In this document: piece by piece, positions 23,447 to 30,876 of the stretch | Layout of the letters: each line of letters opens with the position of its first letter | How positions within the stretch are numbered: position 1 is the first letter of the stretch | Source of the DNA: Hwangdonia lutea | GTDB taxonomy: Bacteria; Bacteroidota; Bacteroidia; Flavobacteriales; Flavobacteriaceae | Length of the DNA stretch: 64,000 bases | NCBI RefSeq assembly: GCF_032814565.1 | Contig: NZ_CP136521.1 | Location: forward strand, 62,001-126,000 | Direction: 5' to 3' | Made by a program: the position numbers and the translations under genes | Notes under the pieces: generated by a model | Told to the model about the DNA's origin: nothing | Seen by the model: the letters and a program-made list of their open reading frames with translations, nothing else | Database searches by the model: none

Positions 23447-25351
23447 ATGGAACATCCCATAAACATATTGGAGCGCTATTGGAAATTCACTTCGTTTAAA
23501 CCCAACCAAGAGGCTATTATCAACGCGGTTTTAAATGGTGAAGACACCTTTGCACTGTTGCCCACGGGTGGCGGAAAATCGTTGTGTTTTCAAATTCCAG
23601 CCTTAGCAAAAAAGGGGATTTGTATTGTTATTTCGCCCTTAATTGCCCTTATGAAAGACCAAGTACAGCAACTTAACAACAAAGGCATTAAGGCCATGGC
23701 GCTAACAAGTGGGATTTCTTATAGCCAATTAGACACGCTTTTAGATAATTGCATTTACGGAAATTACAAGTTTTTATACCTCTCGCCCGAACGTTTACAG
23801 CAAGAATTGGTACAAGATAGAATCCGGTTAATGCATGTAAATTTAATTGCCGTTGACGAGGCGCATTGCATTTCGCAATGGGGAAGCGATTTTAGGCCCG
23901 CTTATAAAAACATTACCCTATTGCGCCAATTACAACCCAGTGTAAACGTTATCGCTTTAACGGCTTCGGCAAAACCAGAAGTGATTGAGGATATTACCAA
24001 AGAGCTCGATTTTATAAATCCCAAAATATTTAAACAGTCGTTTTACAGGCCCAATTTGGCGTACATGGTTTACCATGAAGAAGATAAATATTACCGCATC
24101 GAAACCATTCTAAAAAAGTATAAAGCGTCGTCTATTATTTACGTTAGAAACAGAAAACTAACTTTGGATTTGGCATCGTTTTTAACCTCGAAAAATATTG
24201 GGGCAACCTATTACCACGGTGGACTTTCCAATGATGAAAAGGATGCCCACATGGGCGATTGGGTAGCTAATCGCAAACAGGTAATGGTGGCTACAAATGC
24301 CTTTGGAATGGGCATTGATAAACCCGATGTTAAAACGGTAATCCATTTGAATTTGCCCGAAAGTATTGAAAGTTATTTTCAAGAGGCGGGTCGCGTTGGG
24401 AGAAATGGCGACAAGGCTTTTGCTGTAATTTTAAAAAATAATAGCGATGCTGTTTTGGTAAAAAACCAGTTTTTAAAAGTGTTGCCAGCAGTAGATTTTG
24501 TAAAACAGGTGTACCGAAAACTGTGCAGTTATTTCCAGATTTCTTATGGCGAAGGCGAATATGTAACCAACGATTTCGATTTTAATACCTTTTGCAAAAC
24601 CTATAATTTCAGCTCTATTTTATGCTATAATGCCCTGTTGATTTTAGACAGAAATAGTGTAATTACCTTATCGAAACAATTTAAAAACAAGGTAACGGTG
24701 CAATTTATTATTTCCAGTGGGGCGCTATTTAATTATCTGGAAACGCACCAGGAATTTAATATTATAGTAAAGTCGATACTGAGAATGTACGGTGGCATTT
24801 TCGACCACGTTACTAAAATTGATTTAAAGCGTATCGCTGAAAAGGCTTCGGTAACAGAATCTAAATTAATTGATGTTTTGCACGAGTTGGAAAGCCGTGA
24901 AATCATCACGCTTAATTTGGCAAAAACCGATGCGCAGATTACCTTTATACAACCGCGCGAAGATGATAAAACCATCAATCGCATCGCTTCTATTATCGAG
25001 CAACAAAACAAATTAAAACAGCAGCAAGTTAAAAGTATGCTCGATTATGTTGAAAACGATACGGTTTGCAAAAGCATGCAGCTCCTCGCCTATTTTGGTG
25101 AAAAAGACGTGAAACCTTGTGGCATTTGTTCGGTTTGTGTGGCAAACAAAAAAGAGAAAGCCCCTCAAGATTTAAAATCTTTGAAAAATAGTATTATTGA
25201 GTTATTAAAGACTGGTGAGTTATCATCACGTCAAATTCATACAACCATTGAAGCTTCAGAAAAAGACATTAAAACGGTTTTGAAATTGCTATTAGAGCAC
25301 AATATGATTACAATAACACCAACTAATACGTATACATTAATCCGTACATAA
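23447..25351 (+). CDS. recQ: ATP-dependent DNA helicase RecQ
   Basis: 634 aa superfamily 2 helicase. Motif I is LPTGGGKS (residues 38-45), motif II is DEAH within AVDEAHCISQWGSDFRP, and motif VI is QEAGRVGRNG. The RecQ-Ct zinc-binding Cys cluster (CKSMQLLAYFGEKDVKPCG, then CSVC) is near residues 530-560. It unwinds recombination and replication intermediates. The short C-terminal region (SSRQIHTTIEASEKDIKTVL) resembles a winged helix. It is transcribed with the upstream ATPase and is followed directly by cassette C. Confidence 0.93.
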   Translation: MEHPINILERYWKFTSFKPNQEAIINAVLNGEDTFALLPTGGGKSLCFQIPALAKKGICIVISPLIALMKDQVQQLNNKGIKAMALTSGISYSQLDTLLDNCIYGNYKFLYLSPERLQQELVQDRIRLMHVNLIAVDEAHCISQWGSDFRPAYKNITLLRQLQPSVNVIALTASAKPEVIEDITKELDFINPKIFKQSFYRPNLAYMVYHEEDKYYRIETILKKYKASSIIYVRNRKLTLDLASFLTSKNIGATYYHGGLSNDEKDAHMGDWVANRKQVMVATNAFGMGIDKPDVKTVIHLNLPESIESYFQEAGRVGRNGDKAFAVILKNNSDAVLVKNQFLKVLPAVDFVKQVYRKLCSYFQISYGEGEYVTNDFDFNTFCKTYNFSSILCYNALLILDRNSVITLSKQFKNKVTVQFIISSGALFNYLETHQEFNIIVKSILRMYGGIFDHVTKIDLKRIAEKASVTESKLIDVLHELESREIITLNLAKTDAQITFIQPREDDKTINRIASIIEQQNKLKQQQVKSMLDYVENDTVCKSMQLLAYFGEKDVKPCGICSVCVANKKEKAPQDLKSLKNSIIELLKTGELSSRQIHTTIEASEKDIKTVLKLLLEHNMITITPTNTYTLIRT

Positions 25352-25374
25352 AATGAGGTTATTTATTGTGATGC

Positions 25375-25405
25375 TTGACTATCTAAGAAAATTCAGCTAA
25401 TTTCG
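25375..25405 (+). promoter_or_regulatory. Cassette-type promoter C (TTG-N20-TAATTTCG)
   Basis: TTG at 25375-25377, a 20-nt spacer, TAATTTCG at 25398-25405; same design as promoters A and B. The outer arm of the cassette begins inside the -7 box. Confidence 0.7.
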
Positions 25406-25457
25406 TTTAACGGCGGATATAAAACATTAAAACGATTTTTATATCAGTTGAGCATTA
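25402..25457 (+). repeat. Structured 5' end of cassette C
   Basis: The outer arm TTCGTTTAACGG (25402-25413) is a perfect 12-bp complement of 26272-26283. A hairpin GATATAAAA / TTTTATATC (25416-25445) has the loop CATTAAAACGAT. The inner arm GTTGAGCATTA (25447-25457) pairs over 10 bp, with one bulged A, with 26142-26151. Confidence 0.8.
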
Positions 25458-25492
25458 GCATTAGCATTAGCATTAGCATTAGCATTAGCATT
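25451..25492 (+). repeat. Microsatellite (AGCATT)x7
   Basis: Seven perfect tandem copies of a hexamer end 8 nt before the ATG at 25500. The unit equals the end of the inner arm, so the array is an expansion of that arm. A change in copy number would alter the promoter-to-start distance but not a reading frame. Confidence 0.95.
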
Positions 25493-25499
25493 AATTTAA

Positions 25500-26144
25500 A
25501 TGAAAGAAATCCTGAAACCAATAATCCGTCCAATTTTCTTTGGATTTTTATTTTACTTGTTCATCCTTTTAGGATATAATGCTGATTTCATTTCTAATGA
25601 CTCAATTCGGACTTGGACTGCAATAATAGCTGGAATTTTATTCATGTATTTAATTGTTTATGCTGCAATTAATAAAAAAGAAAGTTTTGTAATTAACGCT
25701 ATCGGATTTTATATCACGCATATTTTATTTAGTATTGGAATGCCTATATTTCTAATCATTAATCAAGTTTTTTTCACTGACCATAATAAAAGCGAACCAA
25801 AGTCCTTAATAGAAAGAGATAAAATCGAATTTGTTTCTAGTCCAATAGATTGTAATAAAATAAAATATGGGACTTTCCTAAATGGAATTGATACTATTAT
25901 TCGATATTCGGAAAACAACAAAGATTATGAACTAGTTAAAGTTGTTGGATTTGAGGACAAACTCAATCGGATTAAATGGTTAGACAGTTGTTCTTATGTT
26001 AGGGTTATAAATAAAGGTTCAGTTACAAAACATATAAGATTAGGAAATATAAAAGACGGAGAACATCAAATGTATGAGAAACCTGCAATAGCACATAAAA
26101 TGTCGGAGGAAAACATAAAAACATTAACGGAATTAAAAAACTAA
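25500..26144 (+). CDS. Unknown membrane protein, cassette C passenger
   Basis: 214 aa. Three hydrophobic segments occupy about residues 13-33, 39-58 and 66-88. A soluble region of about 110 residues follows (from SEPKSLIERDK), rich in charged residues, with no motif I recognise. The gene is the only one in cassette C. It is preceded by a hexanucleotide array and its stop codon forms the start of the 3' structured end. Base use is more AT-rich than in recQ or fmt on either side, consistent with transfer. Function unknown. Confidence 0.7.
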   Translation: MKEILKPIIRPIFFGFLFYLFILLGYNADFISNDSIRTWTAIIAGILFMYLIVYAAINKKESFVINAIGFYITHILFSIGMPIFLIINQVFFTDHNKSEPKSLIERDKIEFVSSPIDCNKIKYGTFLNGIDTIIRYSENNKDYELVKVVGFEDKLNRIKWLDSCSYVRVINKGSVTKHIRLGNIKDGEHQMYEKPAIAHKMSEENIKTLTELKN

Positions 26145-26283
26145 TGCCAACAAAGCATCCTATAATTTATTGCTAGTTCTAGCCTACTTACGACAATCCC
26201 CGCGGATTTTCTATTAGGATTGTATTTGCTGAATCAGGTGCTTAAAACACGCAACGAAATCATACATAAAACCGTTAAACGAA
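26142..26283 (+). repeat. Structured 3' end of cassette C
   Basis: The inner arm TAATGCCAAC (26142-26151) starts at the stop codon. TTGCTAGTTCTAGCCTACTT (26170-26189) matches cassette B. The hairpin AATCC-CCGC-GGATT is at 26195-26208 and the shared word CACGCAAC follows. The outer arm CCGTTAAACGAA (26272-26283) is a perfect complement of 25402-25413. Confidence 0.8.
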
Positions 26284-26325
26284 CCTCTCCAAAAATAAAA
26301 TATGCTATTAAAAAAAAAACAGAAG

Positions 26326-26423
26326 TTAGCAAATACACGCGTTAGGGATAGCAATGGAAATCCTTTTTGTGAGGCACGAGCAAAAAGATTGTAATGGATA
26401 GCCCGACCCGCAGGGGAACGCCC
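26326..26423. repeat. Intergenic repeat family 1, copy 3
   Basis: This 98-nt element begins TTAGCAAATACACGCGTTAG and ends GGAACGCCC. It includes ATCCTTTTTGTGAGGCACGA and GCAAAAAGAT. It matches 13759-13858 closely and lies 42 nt beyond cassette C, just before fmt. Confidence 0.75.
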
Positions 26424-26438
26424 AAATTTTAAATATAA

Positions 26439-27392
26439 ATGAAAATGAAAGACTTAAGAATTGTTTTTATGGGCACGCCAGATTTTGCCGTGGCGACTTT
26501 AAAAACATTGGTAGAAAACAACTATACTATTGTTGGCGTTATTACGGCGCCCGACAGACCTGCTGGCCGTGGACGAAAACTCAACGAAAGTGCGGTAAAG
26601 CAATATGCAAATTCTGTGGGCTTAAACATTTTGCAGCCCACAAATTTAAAAAACGAGAATTTTTTAGATGAGCTGAAAGCCTTAAAAGCCAACCTAAACA
26701 TAGTTGTTGCTTTTAGGATGTTACCCAAAGCGGTGTGGCAAATGCCCGAATACGGCACCTTTAATTTACACGCTTCGTTACTGCCAAATTACCGCGGTGC
26801 CGCACCCATTAATTGGGCTATTATAAATGGAGAAACCAAAACCGGCGTTTCAACATTTTTTATTGATGAGAAAATTGATACCGGTGAAATGATTCTTCAG
26901 GAAGAAGTGGCGATTGATTCTAGTGAAAACGCTGGCAGTTTACACGACAAATTGATGGCAGTGGGCAGTCAACTGGTTTTAAAAACCGTTGATTTAATTG
27001 AAAAGGGCGATGTAAAAACGGTTCCTCAAGTGGATAACGATGCTATAAAAACAGCCCATAAACTAAATAAGGACAATTGTAAAATTGATTGGTTTGATAC
27101 TTTGGATAATATTTATAATCATATTCGTGGGTTGAGTCCGTATCCGGCTGCATGGTGTACTTTAATAAATGGTGAGGAAACCTTGGACATTAAAATTTAT
27201 AAAGCCGAAAAAGAAAAAACAGCCCATGCCTTAGAAATAGGAACTGTGGTTTCCAACAAAAAAGAAGTAAAAGTTGCTGTTACAGACGGTTACCTTATTA
27301 TAATGGAAATTAAGCTTCCGGGTAAGCGTACAATGGACATAAAATCGCTTTTAAACGGGTATGCTTTTCAGGGCGATGCTAAAGTGCTCTAA
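26439..27392 (+). CDS. fmt: Methionyl-tRNA formyltransferase
   Basis: 317 aa, family length. It formylates the initiator Met-tRNA using 10-formyl-THF. The N-terminal domain has FMGTPDFAVATL, APDRPAGRGRK and the catalytic-loop pattern NLHASLLPNYRGAAPINWAI (Asn, His, and Asp further on in FFIDEKIDTGEMI). The C-terminal OB-like domain follows. The start may be 26439 (MKMKDLRIVF) or 26445. The family 1 repeat ends 15 nt upstream, so that repeat probably lies in or next to the leader. Confidence 0.94.
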   Translation: MKMKDLRIVFMGTPDFAVATLKTLVENNYTIVGVITAPDRPAGRGRKLNESAVKQYANSVGLNILQPTNLKNENFLDELKALKANLNIVVAFRMLPKAVWQMPEYGTFNLHASLLPNYRGAAPINWAIINGETKTGVSTFFIDEKIDTGEMILQEEVAIDSSENAGSLHDKLMAVGSQLVLKTVDLIEKGDVKTVPQVDNDAIKTAHKLNKDNCKIDWFDTLDNIYNHIRGLSPYPAAWCTLINGEETLDIKIYKAEKEKTAHALEIGTVVSNKKEVKVAVTDGYLIIMEIKLPGKRTMDIKSLLNGYAFQGDAKVL

Positions 27393-27496
27393 ACCCTCAT
27401 TCTCACTCATATTTTAAAAACATCGACAAAACGCATTGTCTTTATTAACAAAAGTATTAAGTTATCAACAAAAGCGGGTATTTCCCTTGCTATTAC

Positions 27497-27526
27497 TTGC
27501 ATGGTAGTATAATCCGTATAAATTTG
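27497..27526 (+). promoter_or_regulatory. Promoter of the HU gene
   Basis: TTG at 27497-27499, a 19-nt spacer, and TAAATTTG at 27519-27526, a full match to the Bacteroidota -33/-7 layout. It lies 55 nt before the ATG. Confidence 0.8.
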
Positions 27527-27580
27527 TAAAGGATTTAACAAAAATGTTTAATCAATTTATTAATAATTAAATTTTATATT

Positions 27581-27853
27581 ATGAACAAAACAGATTTAAT
27601 CGATGCCATGGCAGAACACGCAGGAATTACTAAAGCAGCTGCAAAGAAAGCTTTAGAATGCGCAATTATTGAAATTGAAGGAGCTTTACAAAAAGGCAAC
27701 AGAGTTTCTTTAGTAGGATTCGGATCTTGGTCAGTTTCTAAAAGAGCTGCAAGAGAGGGAAGAAATCCTCAAACAGGAGAGACTATCAAAATAAAAGCTA
27801 AAAACGTTGTAAAGTTTAAAGCTGGATCTGATTTATCAAATGCAGTAAACTAA
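27581..27853 (+). CDS. HU family DNA-binding protein
   Basis: 90 aa, the standard HU/IHF length. The dimer part is MNKTDLIDAMAEHAGITKAA. The DNA-binding arm carries the family signature (VGFGSWSVSKRAAREGRNPQ, then TGETIKIKAKNVVKFKAG). It bends and compacts DNA in the nucleoid. A consensus promoter and a strong terminator bracket it, fitting a highly expressed monocistronic gene. Confidence 0.95.
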   Translation: MNKTDLIDAMAEHAGITKAAAKKALECAIIEIEGALQKGNRVSLVGFGSWSVSKRAAREGRNPQTGETIKIKAKNVVKFKAGSDLSNAVN

Positions 27854-27876
27854 TATTTAGCAAAATATATTCTCTA

Positions 27877-27905
27877 AATGCCTTCGTAATTGAAGGCATT
27901 TTTTG
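27877..27905 (+). terminator. Terminator of the HU gene
   Basis: AATGCCTTC / GAAGGCATT (27877-27885 and 27892-27900) is a perfect 9-bp stem followed by a run of T's. Confidence 0.9.
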
Positions 27906-27975
27906 TTGAATATGGTAAAACAGTTGCATTTTAAATAAAAAAATATTAGCTTTAATTGATAAATTCCTCGACAGT

Positions 27976-28536
27976 ATGATTACAACTAAACCCAAAAAAG
28001 GTGATTTGTTAATCGCAGAACCTGCAATAATAGGAGATGTTTCTTTTAATCGCTCCATAGTTTTATTGGCAGATCACTCGCATGAGGGCTCTATAGGTTT
28101 TATACTGAATAAGCCGTTAGAGTACACTATCAGTGATTTGGTACCGGATGTTGAGGCCGATTTTAAAGTTTACAATGGCGGTCCGGTAGAGCAAGACAAT
28201 CTATATTTTATTCATAAAGTCCCGAATTTAATTCCTGAGAGTATTGAGATTTCTTTGGGTATTTACTGGGGTGGCGATTTTAGTAAAGTAGCCGAACTTA
28301 TTGCAAGTGGCTCTATAAAAGAAGGCGATATTCGTTTTTTTCTTGGATATTCTGGTTGGGAAATCAATCAGTTGGATGAAGAATTAAAAGCCAATTCGTG
28401 GGTAGTTACCCATAATATTTACAAAGAGCATATTATTGAAAAAAATTACGAATCGTTTTGGAAGGAAAAAATGCTGGAGTTTGGTGGCGAATACAGCATT
28501 TGGTCCAATGCGCCCGAAAACCCAAATTACAATTGA
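27976..28536 (+). CDS. YqgE/AlgH family protein
   Basis: 186 aa with the family's opening (GDLLIAEPAIIGDVSFNRSI, VLLADH, then GSIGFILNKPL) and the later GGPVEQDNLYFIH and FLGYSGWEINQLDEEL blocks. It is a cytosolic protein of unclear function, once thought to be a regulator. The gene stands alone between the HU terminator and the convergent PabC-like gene. Confidence 0.9.
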   Translation: MITTKPKKGDLLIAEPAIIGDVSFNRSIVLLADHSHEGSIGFILNKPLEYTISDLVPDVEADFKVYNGGPVEQDNLYFIHKVPNLIPESIEISLGIYWGGDFSKVAELIASGSIKEGDIRFFLGYSGWEINQLDEELKANSWVVTHNIYKEHIIEKNYESFWKEKMLEFGGEYSIWSNAPENPNYN

Positions 28537-28611
28537 TGCCAAATTTTTAAAAACATCAAATTCCAAAAACTAAATCCCAAGTTCAACAAAACAACTCAAC
28601 TTTAGATAGTT

Positions 28612-29463
28612 TTAATTCGAGCTGCTCAATCTTATTTTTACATTCAATTTTTGCAATAGCATTTTAGACACTTCGTTTTTAAATGTTTTCTTTCTGTATT
28701 TTGTTACGGGCTGAATGCCTACGATAACATTGGTGATAAAAATCTCATCTGCTTTTTGAAGCTCAAATGGCGAAATGGAAGCTTCAACCAATTCGTATTC
28801 AGGCATCTTTTTTACAATATCAATAAGTTGTTTGCGCATAACGCCTTTTAAGCAACCATCGGCCATTGGCGGTGTTTTTATCACCTTATCTTTTACCACA
28901 AAAACATTTCCGTTTAATGCTTCAATAACATGTTTATTGGTGTTTAAAAGCAAACAGTTGTGCAAATTGTTTTCTTTCGCATAAATACTTCCCACCACAT
29001 TTATGGCTTTGTTGTTGGTTTTTAAAGTGGATAATAAAGTGGGTGACACATAATAATCCTTAAACAAATCGACTTCGTAAAAATCGTCTTTTAGCACATA
29101 AAAGTCATCTGGTACAGCTTGGGTTGTTATAATAAAATCAACTGAATTCTTGTTTGGCAAATACAAGCCACCTTGTTGCCGTTGCACCATTAATTTAACT
29201 CGAGCCGATGCTTGTTGCAATTGGTTGGCATCTAATGTTTTTTGAATTTGTTCTTCAAGAAATTCCATAGTAAAATTCATGGGGATTTCCATACGCATTA
29301 TACGCATTGACGCCATTAACCTAAAATAATGGTCTTCCCAAAAAAGCAGTTTCCCGTAGGATGTTTTAATGGTTTCAAAAAGGGCATCGCCGTAATTAAA
29401 ACCTCTGCTGTTTATAGATAATTTAGCGTCTGACTCTAGAATTTGCTCGTTAAAATTTATCAT
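28612..29463 (-). CDS. Aminotransferase class IV (PabC/IlvE-like)
   Basis: 283 aa fold-type IV PLP enzyme. It begins MINFNEQILESDAKLSINSR, then GFNYGDALFETIK, as in aminodeoxychorismate lyases. The Schiff-base Lys is probably in LSTLKTNNKAINV, and VIEALNGNVFVVKD carries the conserved Glu. Aminodeoxychorismate lyase (folate pathway) is the best guess, with D-amino-acid or branched-chain aminotransferase as alternatives. The ATG abuts the T-run of a hairpin, so the leader is almost entirely that hairpin. Confidence 0.82.
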   Translation of the reverse strand: MINFNEQILESDAKLSINSRGFNYGDALFETIKTSYGKLLFWEDHYFRLMASMRIMRMEIPMNFTMEFLEEQIQKTLDANQLQQASARVKLMVQRQQGGLYLPNKNSVDFIITTQAVPDDFYVLKDDFYEVDLFKDYYVSPTLLSTLKTNNKAINVVGSIYAKENNLHNCLLLNTNKHVIEALNGNVFVVKDKVIKTPPMADGCLKGVMRKQLIDIVKKMPEYELVEASISPFELQKADEIFITNVIVGIQPVTKYRKKTFKNEVSKMLLQKLNVKIRLSSSN

Positions 29464-29498
29464 AAAAAAATCCCACTTTCGTTTAAATTAAAGTGGGA
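29464..29498 (-). terminator. Hairpin between the START-like and PabC-like genes
   Basis: TCCCACTTT / AAAGTGGGA is a 9-bp stem with a seven-T run on the minus strand that ends directly at the PabC ATG. It should terminate the upstream START-like gene and may also shape the leader of the downstream gene. Confidence 0.75.
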
Positions 29499-29506
29499 CA
29501 AATATA
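29499..29506 (-). promoter_or_regulatory. -7 box upstream of the PabC-like gene
   Basis: TATATTTG on the minus strand (CAAATATA on the plus strand) matches TAnnTTTG. Initiation about 7 nt downstream would start the mRNA inside the hairpin at 29464-29498. No clear TTG at -33. Confidence 0.5.
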
Positions 29507-29527
29507 ATTGATTTATGTGTTATTTAA

Positions 29528-29917
29528 TTACGCCGAACCCAATACTTGTTTTAAATCTGCAATTTGATTTTCCCATAGCATTTTTGCTTCGTCAACTTCA
29601 TCTTCATCGGCAAAATCGGTTACCATGAGCGACACATCTTTGGTGATTTCATCAACTTGGATTCTAATTTCGAAATACGAGGTCGTATCATCCTCATCGT
29701 TAAGCCATCTGAATTTAATGCGCTCGCCACTTTTTTTGCTTAATAGTTTTGCTTTTTCTTCGCTATCATCCCAAATAAACGTAAATAATTCACCTCTGGA
29801 GTTTACATTATCTGAAAACCATTCAGATAAGCCCGATGGCGTAGAAATGTATTGATATAGTAATTGTGGTGATGCGTGTATTGGAAATTCAATTTCAAAT
29901 TTAATTTTCTCGTCCAT
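29528..29917 (-). CDS. START-like domain protein
   Basis: 129 aa from the ATG at 29917 (MDEKIKFEIEFPIHASPQLL). An upstream ATG at 29953 would add 12 residues outside the family pattern. The SRPBCC/AHSA1-type fold is suggested by YQYISTPSGLSEWFSDNV, FTFIWDDSEE, and a C-terminal helix. It is probably a cytosolic ligand-binding or chaperone-like protein of unknown target. It is followed by the hairpin at 29464-29498. Confidence 0.82.
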   Translation of the reverse strand: MDEKIKFEIEFPIHASPQLLYQYISTPSGLSEWFSDNVNSRGELFTFIWDDSEEKAKLLSKKSGERIKFRWLNDEDDTTSYFEIRIQVDEITKDVSLMVTDFADEDEVDEAKMLWENQIADLKQVLGSA

Positions 29918-30003
29918 AAGTGCTGTAAAATTTATGATGCTCAATATATACATTAATTGATTAGTTTAACAGTAATTTTAATAATATTTTACAGCATTAA
30001 AAG

Positions 30004-30034
30004 TTTGTTGAGAATAATATTGTTTTTATATTTG
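30004..30034 (+). promoter_or_regulatory. tRNA promoter
   Basis: TTTG at 30004-30007, a 19-nt spacer and TATATTTG at 30027-30034: a perfect Bacteroidota promoter 14 nt before the tRNA. Confidence 0.85.
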
Positions 30035-30048
30035 CAGCCTTAAATTAT

Positions 30049-30122
30049 GGCGAGGTAGCTCAGTTGGTTAGAGCGTCGGATTCATAACCCGGAGGTCGGG
30101 GGATCGTGCCCCCCTCTCGCTA
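30049..30122 (+). tRNA. tRNA-Met (anticodon CAT)
   Basis: 74 nt. The acceptor GGCGAGG pairs with TCTCGCT through two G-U pairs at the ends. The D arm is GCTC/GAGC, and the anticodon loop TTCATAA gives CAT. The T stem is GGGGG/CCCCC. Discriminator A; CCA is not fully encoded. The T loop is ATCGTGC, with A54 and T58 instead of the normal T54 and A58. The lack of initiator features points to elongator Met; tRNA-Ile (lysidine-modified CAT) is less likely. Confidence 0.88.
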
Positions 30123-30145
30123 CAATTCTAACATGTGCCCAAAAC

Positions 30146-30177
30146 AAACGGTTTAGTTCACTCTAAACCGTTTTTTT
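30146..30177 (+). terminator. tRNA terminator
   Basis: ACGGTTTAG / CTAAACCGT is a perfect 9-bp stem with a 6-nt loop followed by seven T's. The T-run ends directly at the ATG of the integrase remnant (30178). Confidence 0.88.
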
Positions 30178-30876
30178 ATGAATACTTTAAAGCAGTTCAT
30201 TATATTTGAACACGGAAATGAACACGATTTGGAACACGATTTGGCACACAAAAAAGATTTTTCTGATCCCAAAATTTATACGGCTAACGATGATTTATCA
30301 AAACGTTGGTATGTGTATTTTTCTTTTAGGAATCCCAAAACGGGAAAGATGACTAGGATGAAAAATATTTATGGTGGTGCAAATAAGTTTAAAACTAAGG
30401 AGGAGCGAATCGCTCTATTATCTCGATATCAAAGGAGGCTACTAAAACTCCTTAAAGAAGGATATAACCCTTACCAAAAAAATACCGCGCTTTTTAAATC
30501 CAAAATGGATAAAAAAAGTAAAAAAGAAGTTATTGAAGTTAAAGAAAAGCCCAAGCTGCCAGAAAAACAATCCACTCAGGAAATCCAAAACAAAGGGTCA
30601 AAAAATAATACTGAAGATTCTAGTTTAAACCTAAAAGAAGCTTTTGATTTTGTTTTAAAATTAAAAGAAAAAACCATTAGCCCAAGGACTTATAAAGATT
30701 ACTGTTATGCTTCAAGTTCCTTTATTAAATGGATTAACAAGAAGCATCCAGAAATCATTAAAATAAATCAAGTAGATAAAAAAGTGGCGATAGAATTTTT
30801 AAACTCCATTTTATTAAATTCAAGCTCGAGAAACCGTAACAACCTCAGACTTATATTAAGTAGTGACCGGTTCTAA
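30178..30876 (+). pseudogene. Truncated tyrosine integrase next to tRNA-Met
   Basis: A 232-aa product corresponding only to the N-terminal part of a Bacteroidota tyrosine recombinase: an arm-binding-like region (KRWYVYFSFRNPKTGKMTRM), a Lys-rich linker, then the SAM-like core-binding domain (LNLKEAFDFVLKLKEKTISP, followed by RTYKDYCYASSSFIKWI). It breaks off after RNRNNLRLILSS. The catalytic domain with the Arg, His and Tyr residues is absent, and I see no continuation in 30877-31117. It is probably the stub of an element once integrated at the tRNA. Confidence 0.75.

Noticed and set aside
25451-25492. The hexamer array as a CRISPR or coding repeat
   Set aside because: Units are only 6 nt, adjacent with no spacers, and lie before the start codon outside any open frame of use.
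18601-26283. The 3' ends of cassettes B and C as integron attC sites
   Set aside because: Only C has a GTTRRRY-like end (GTTAAAC). B does not, no integron integrase is in the window, and attC sites would not explain complementarity with the 5' flank of the same gene.
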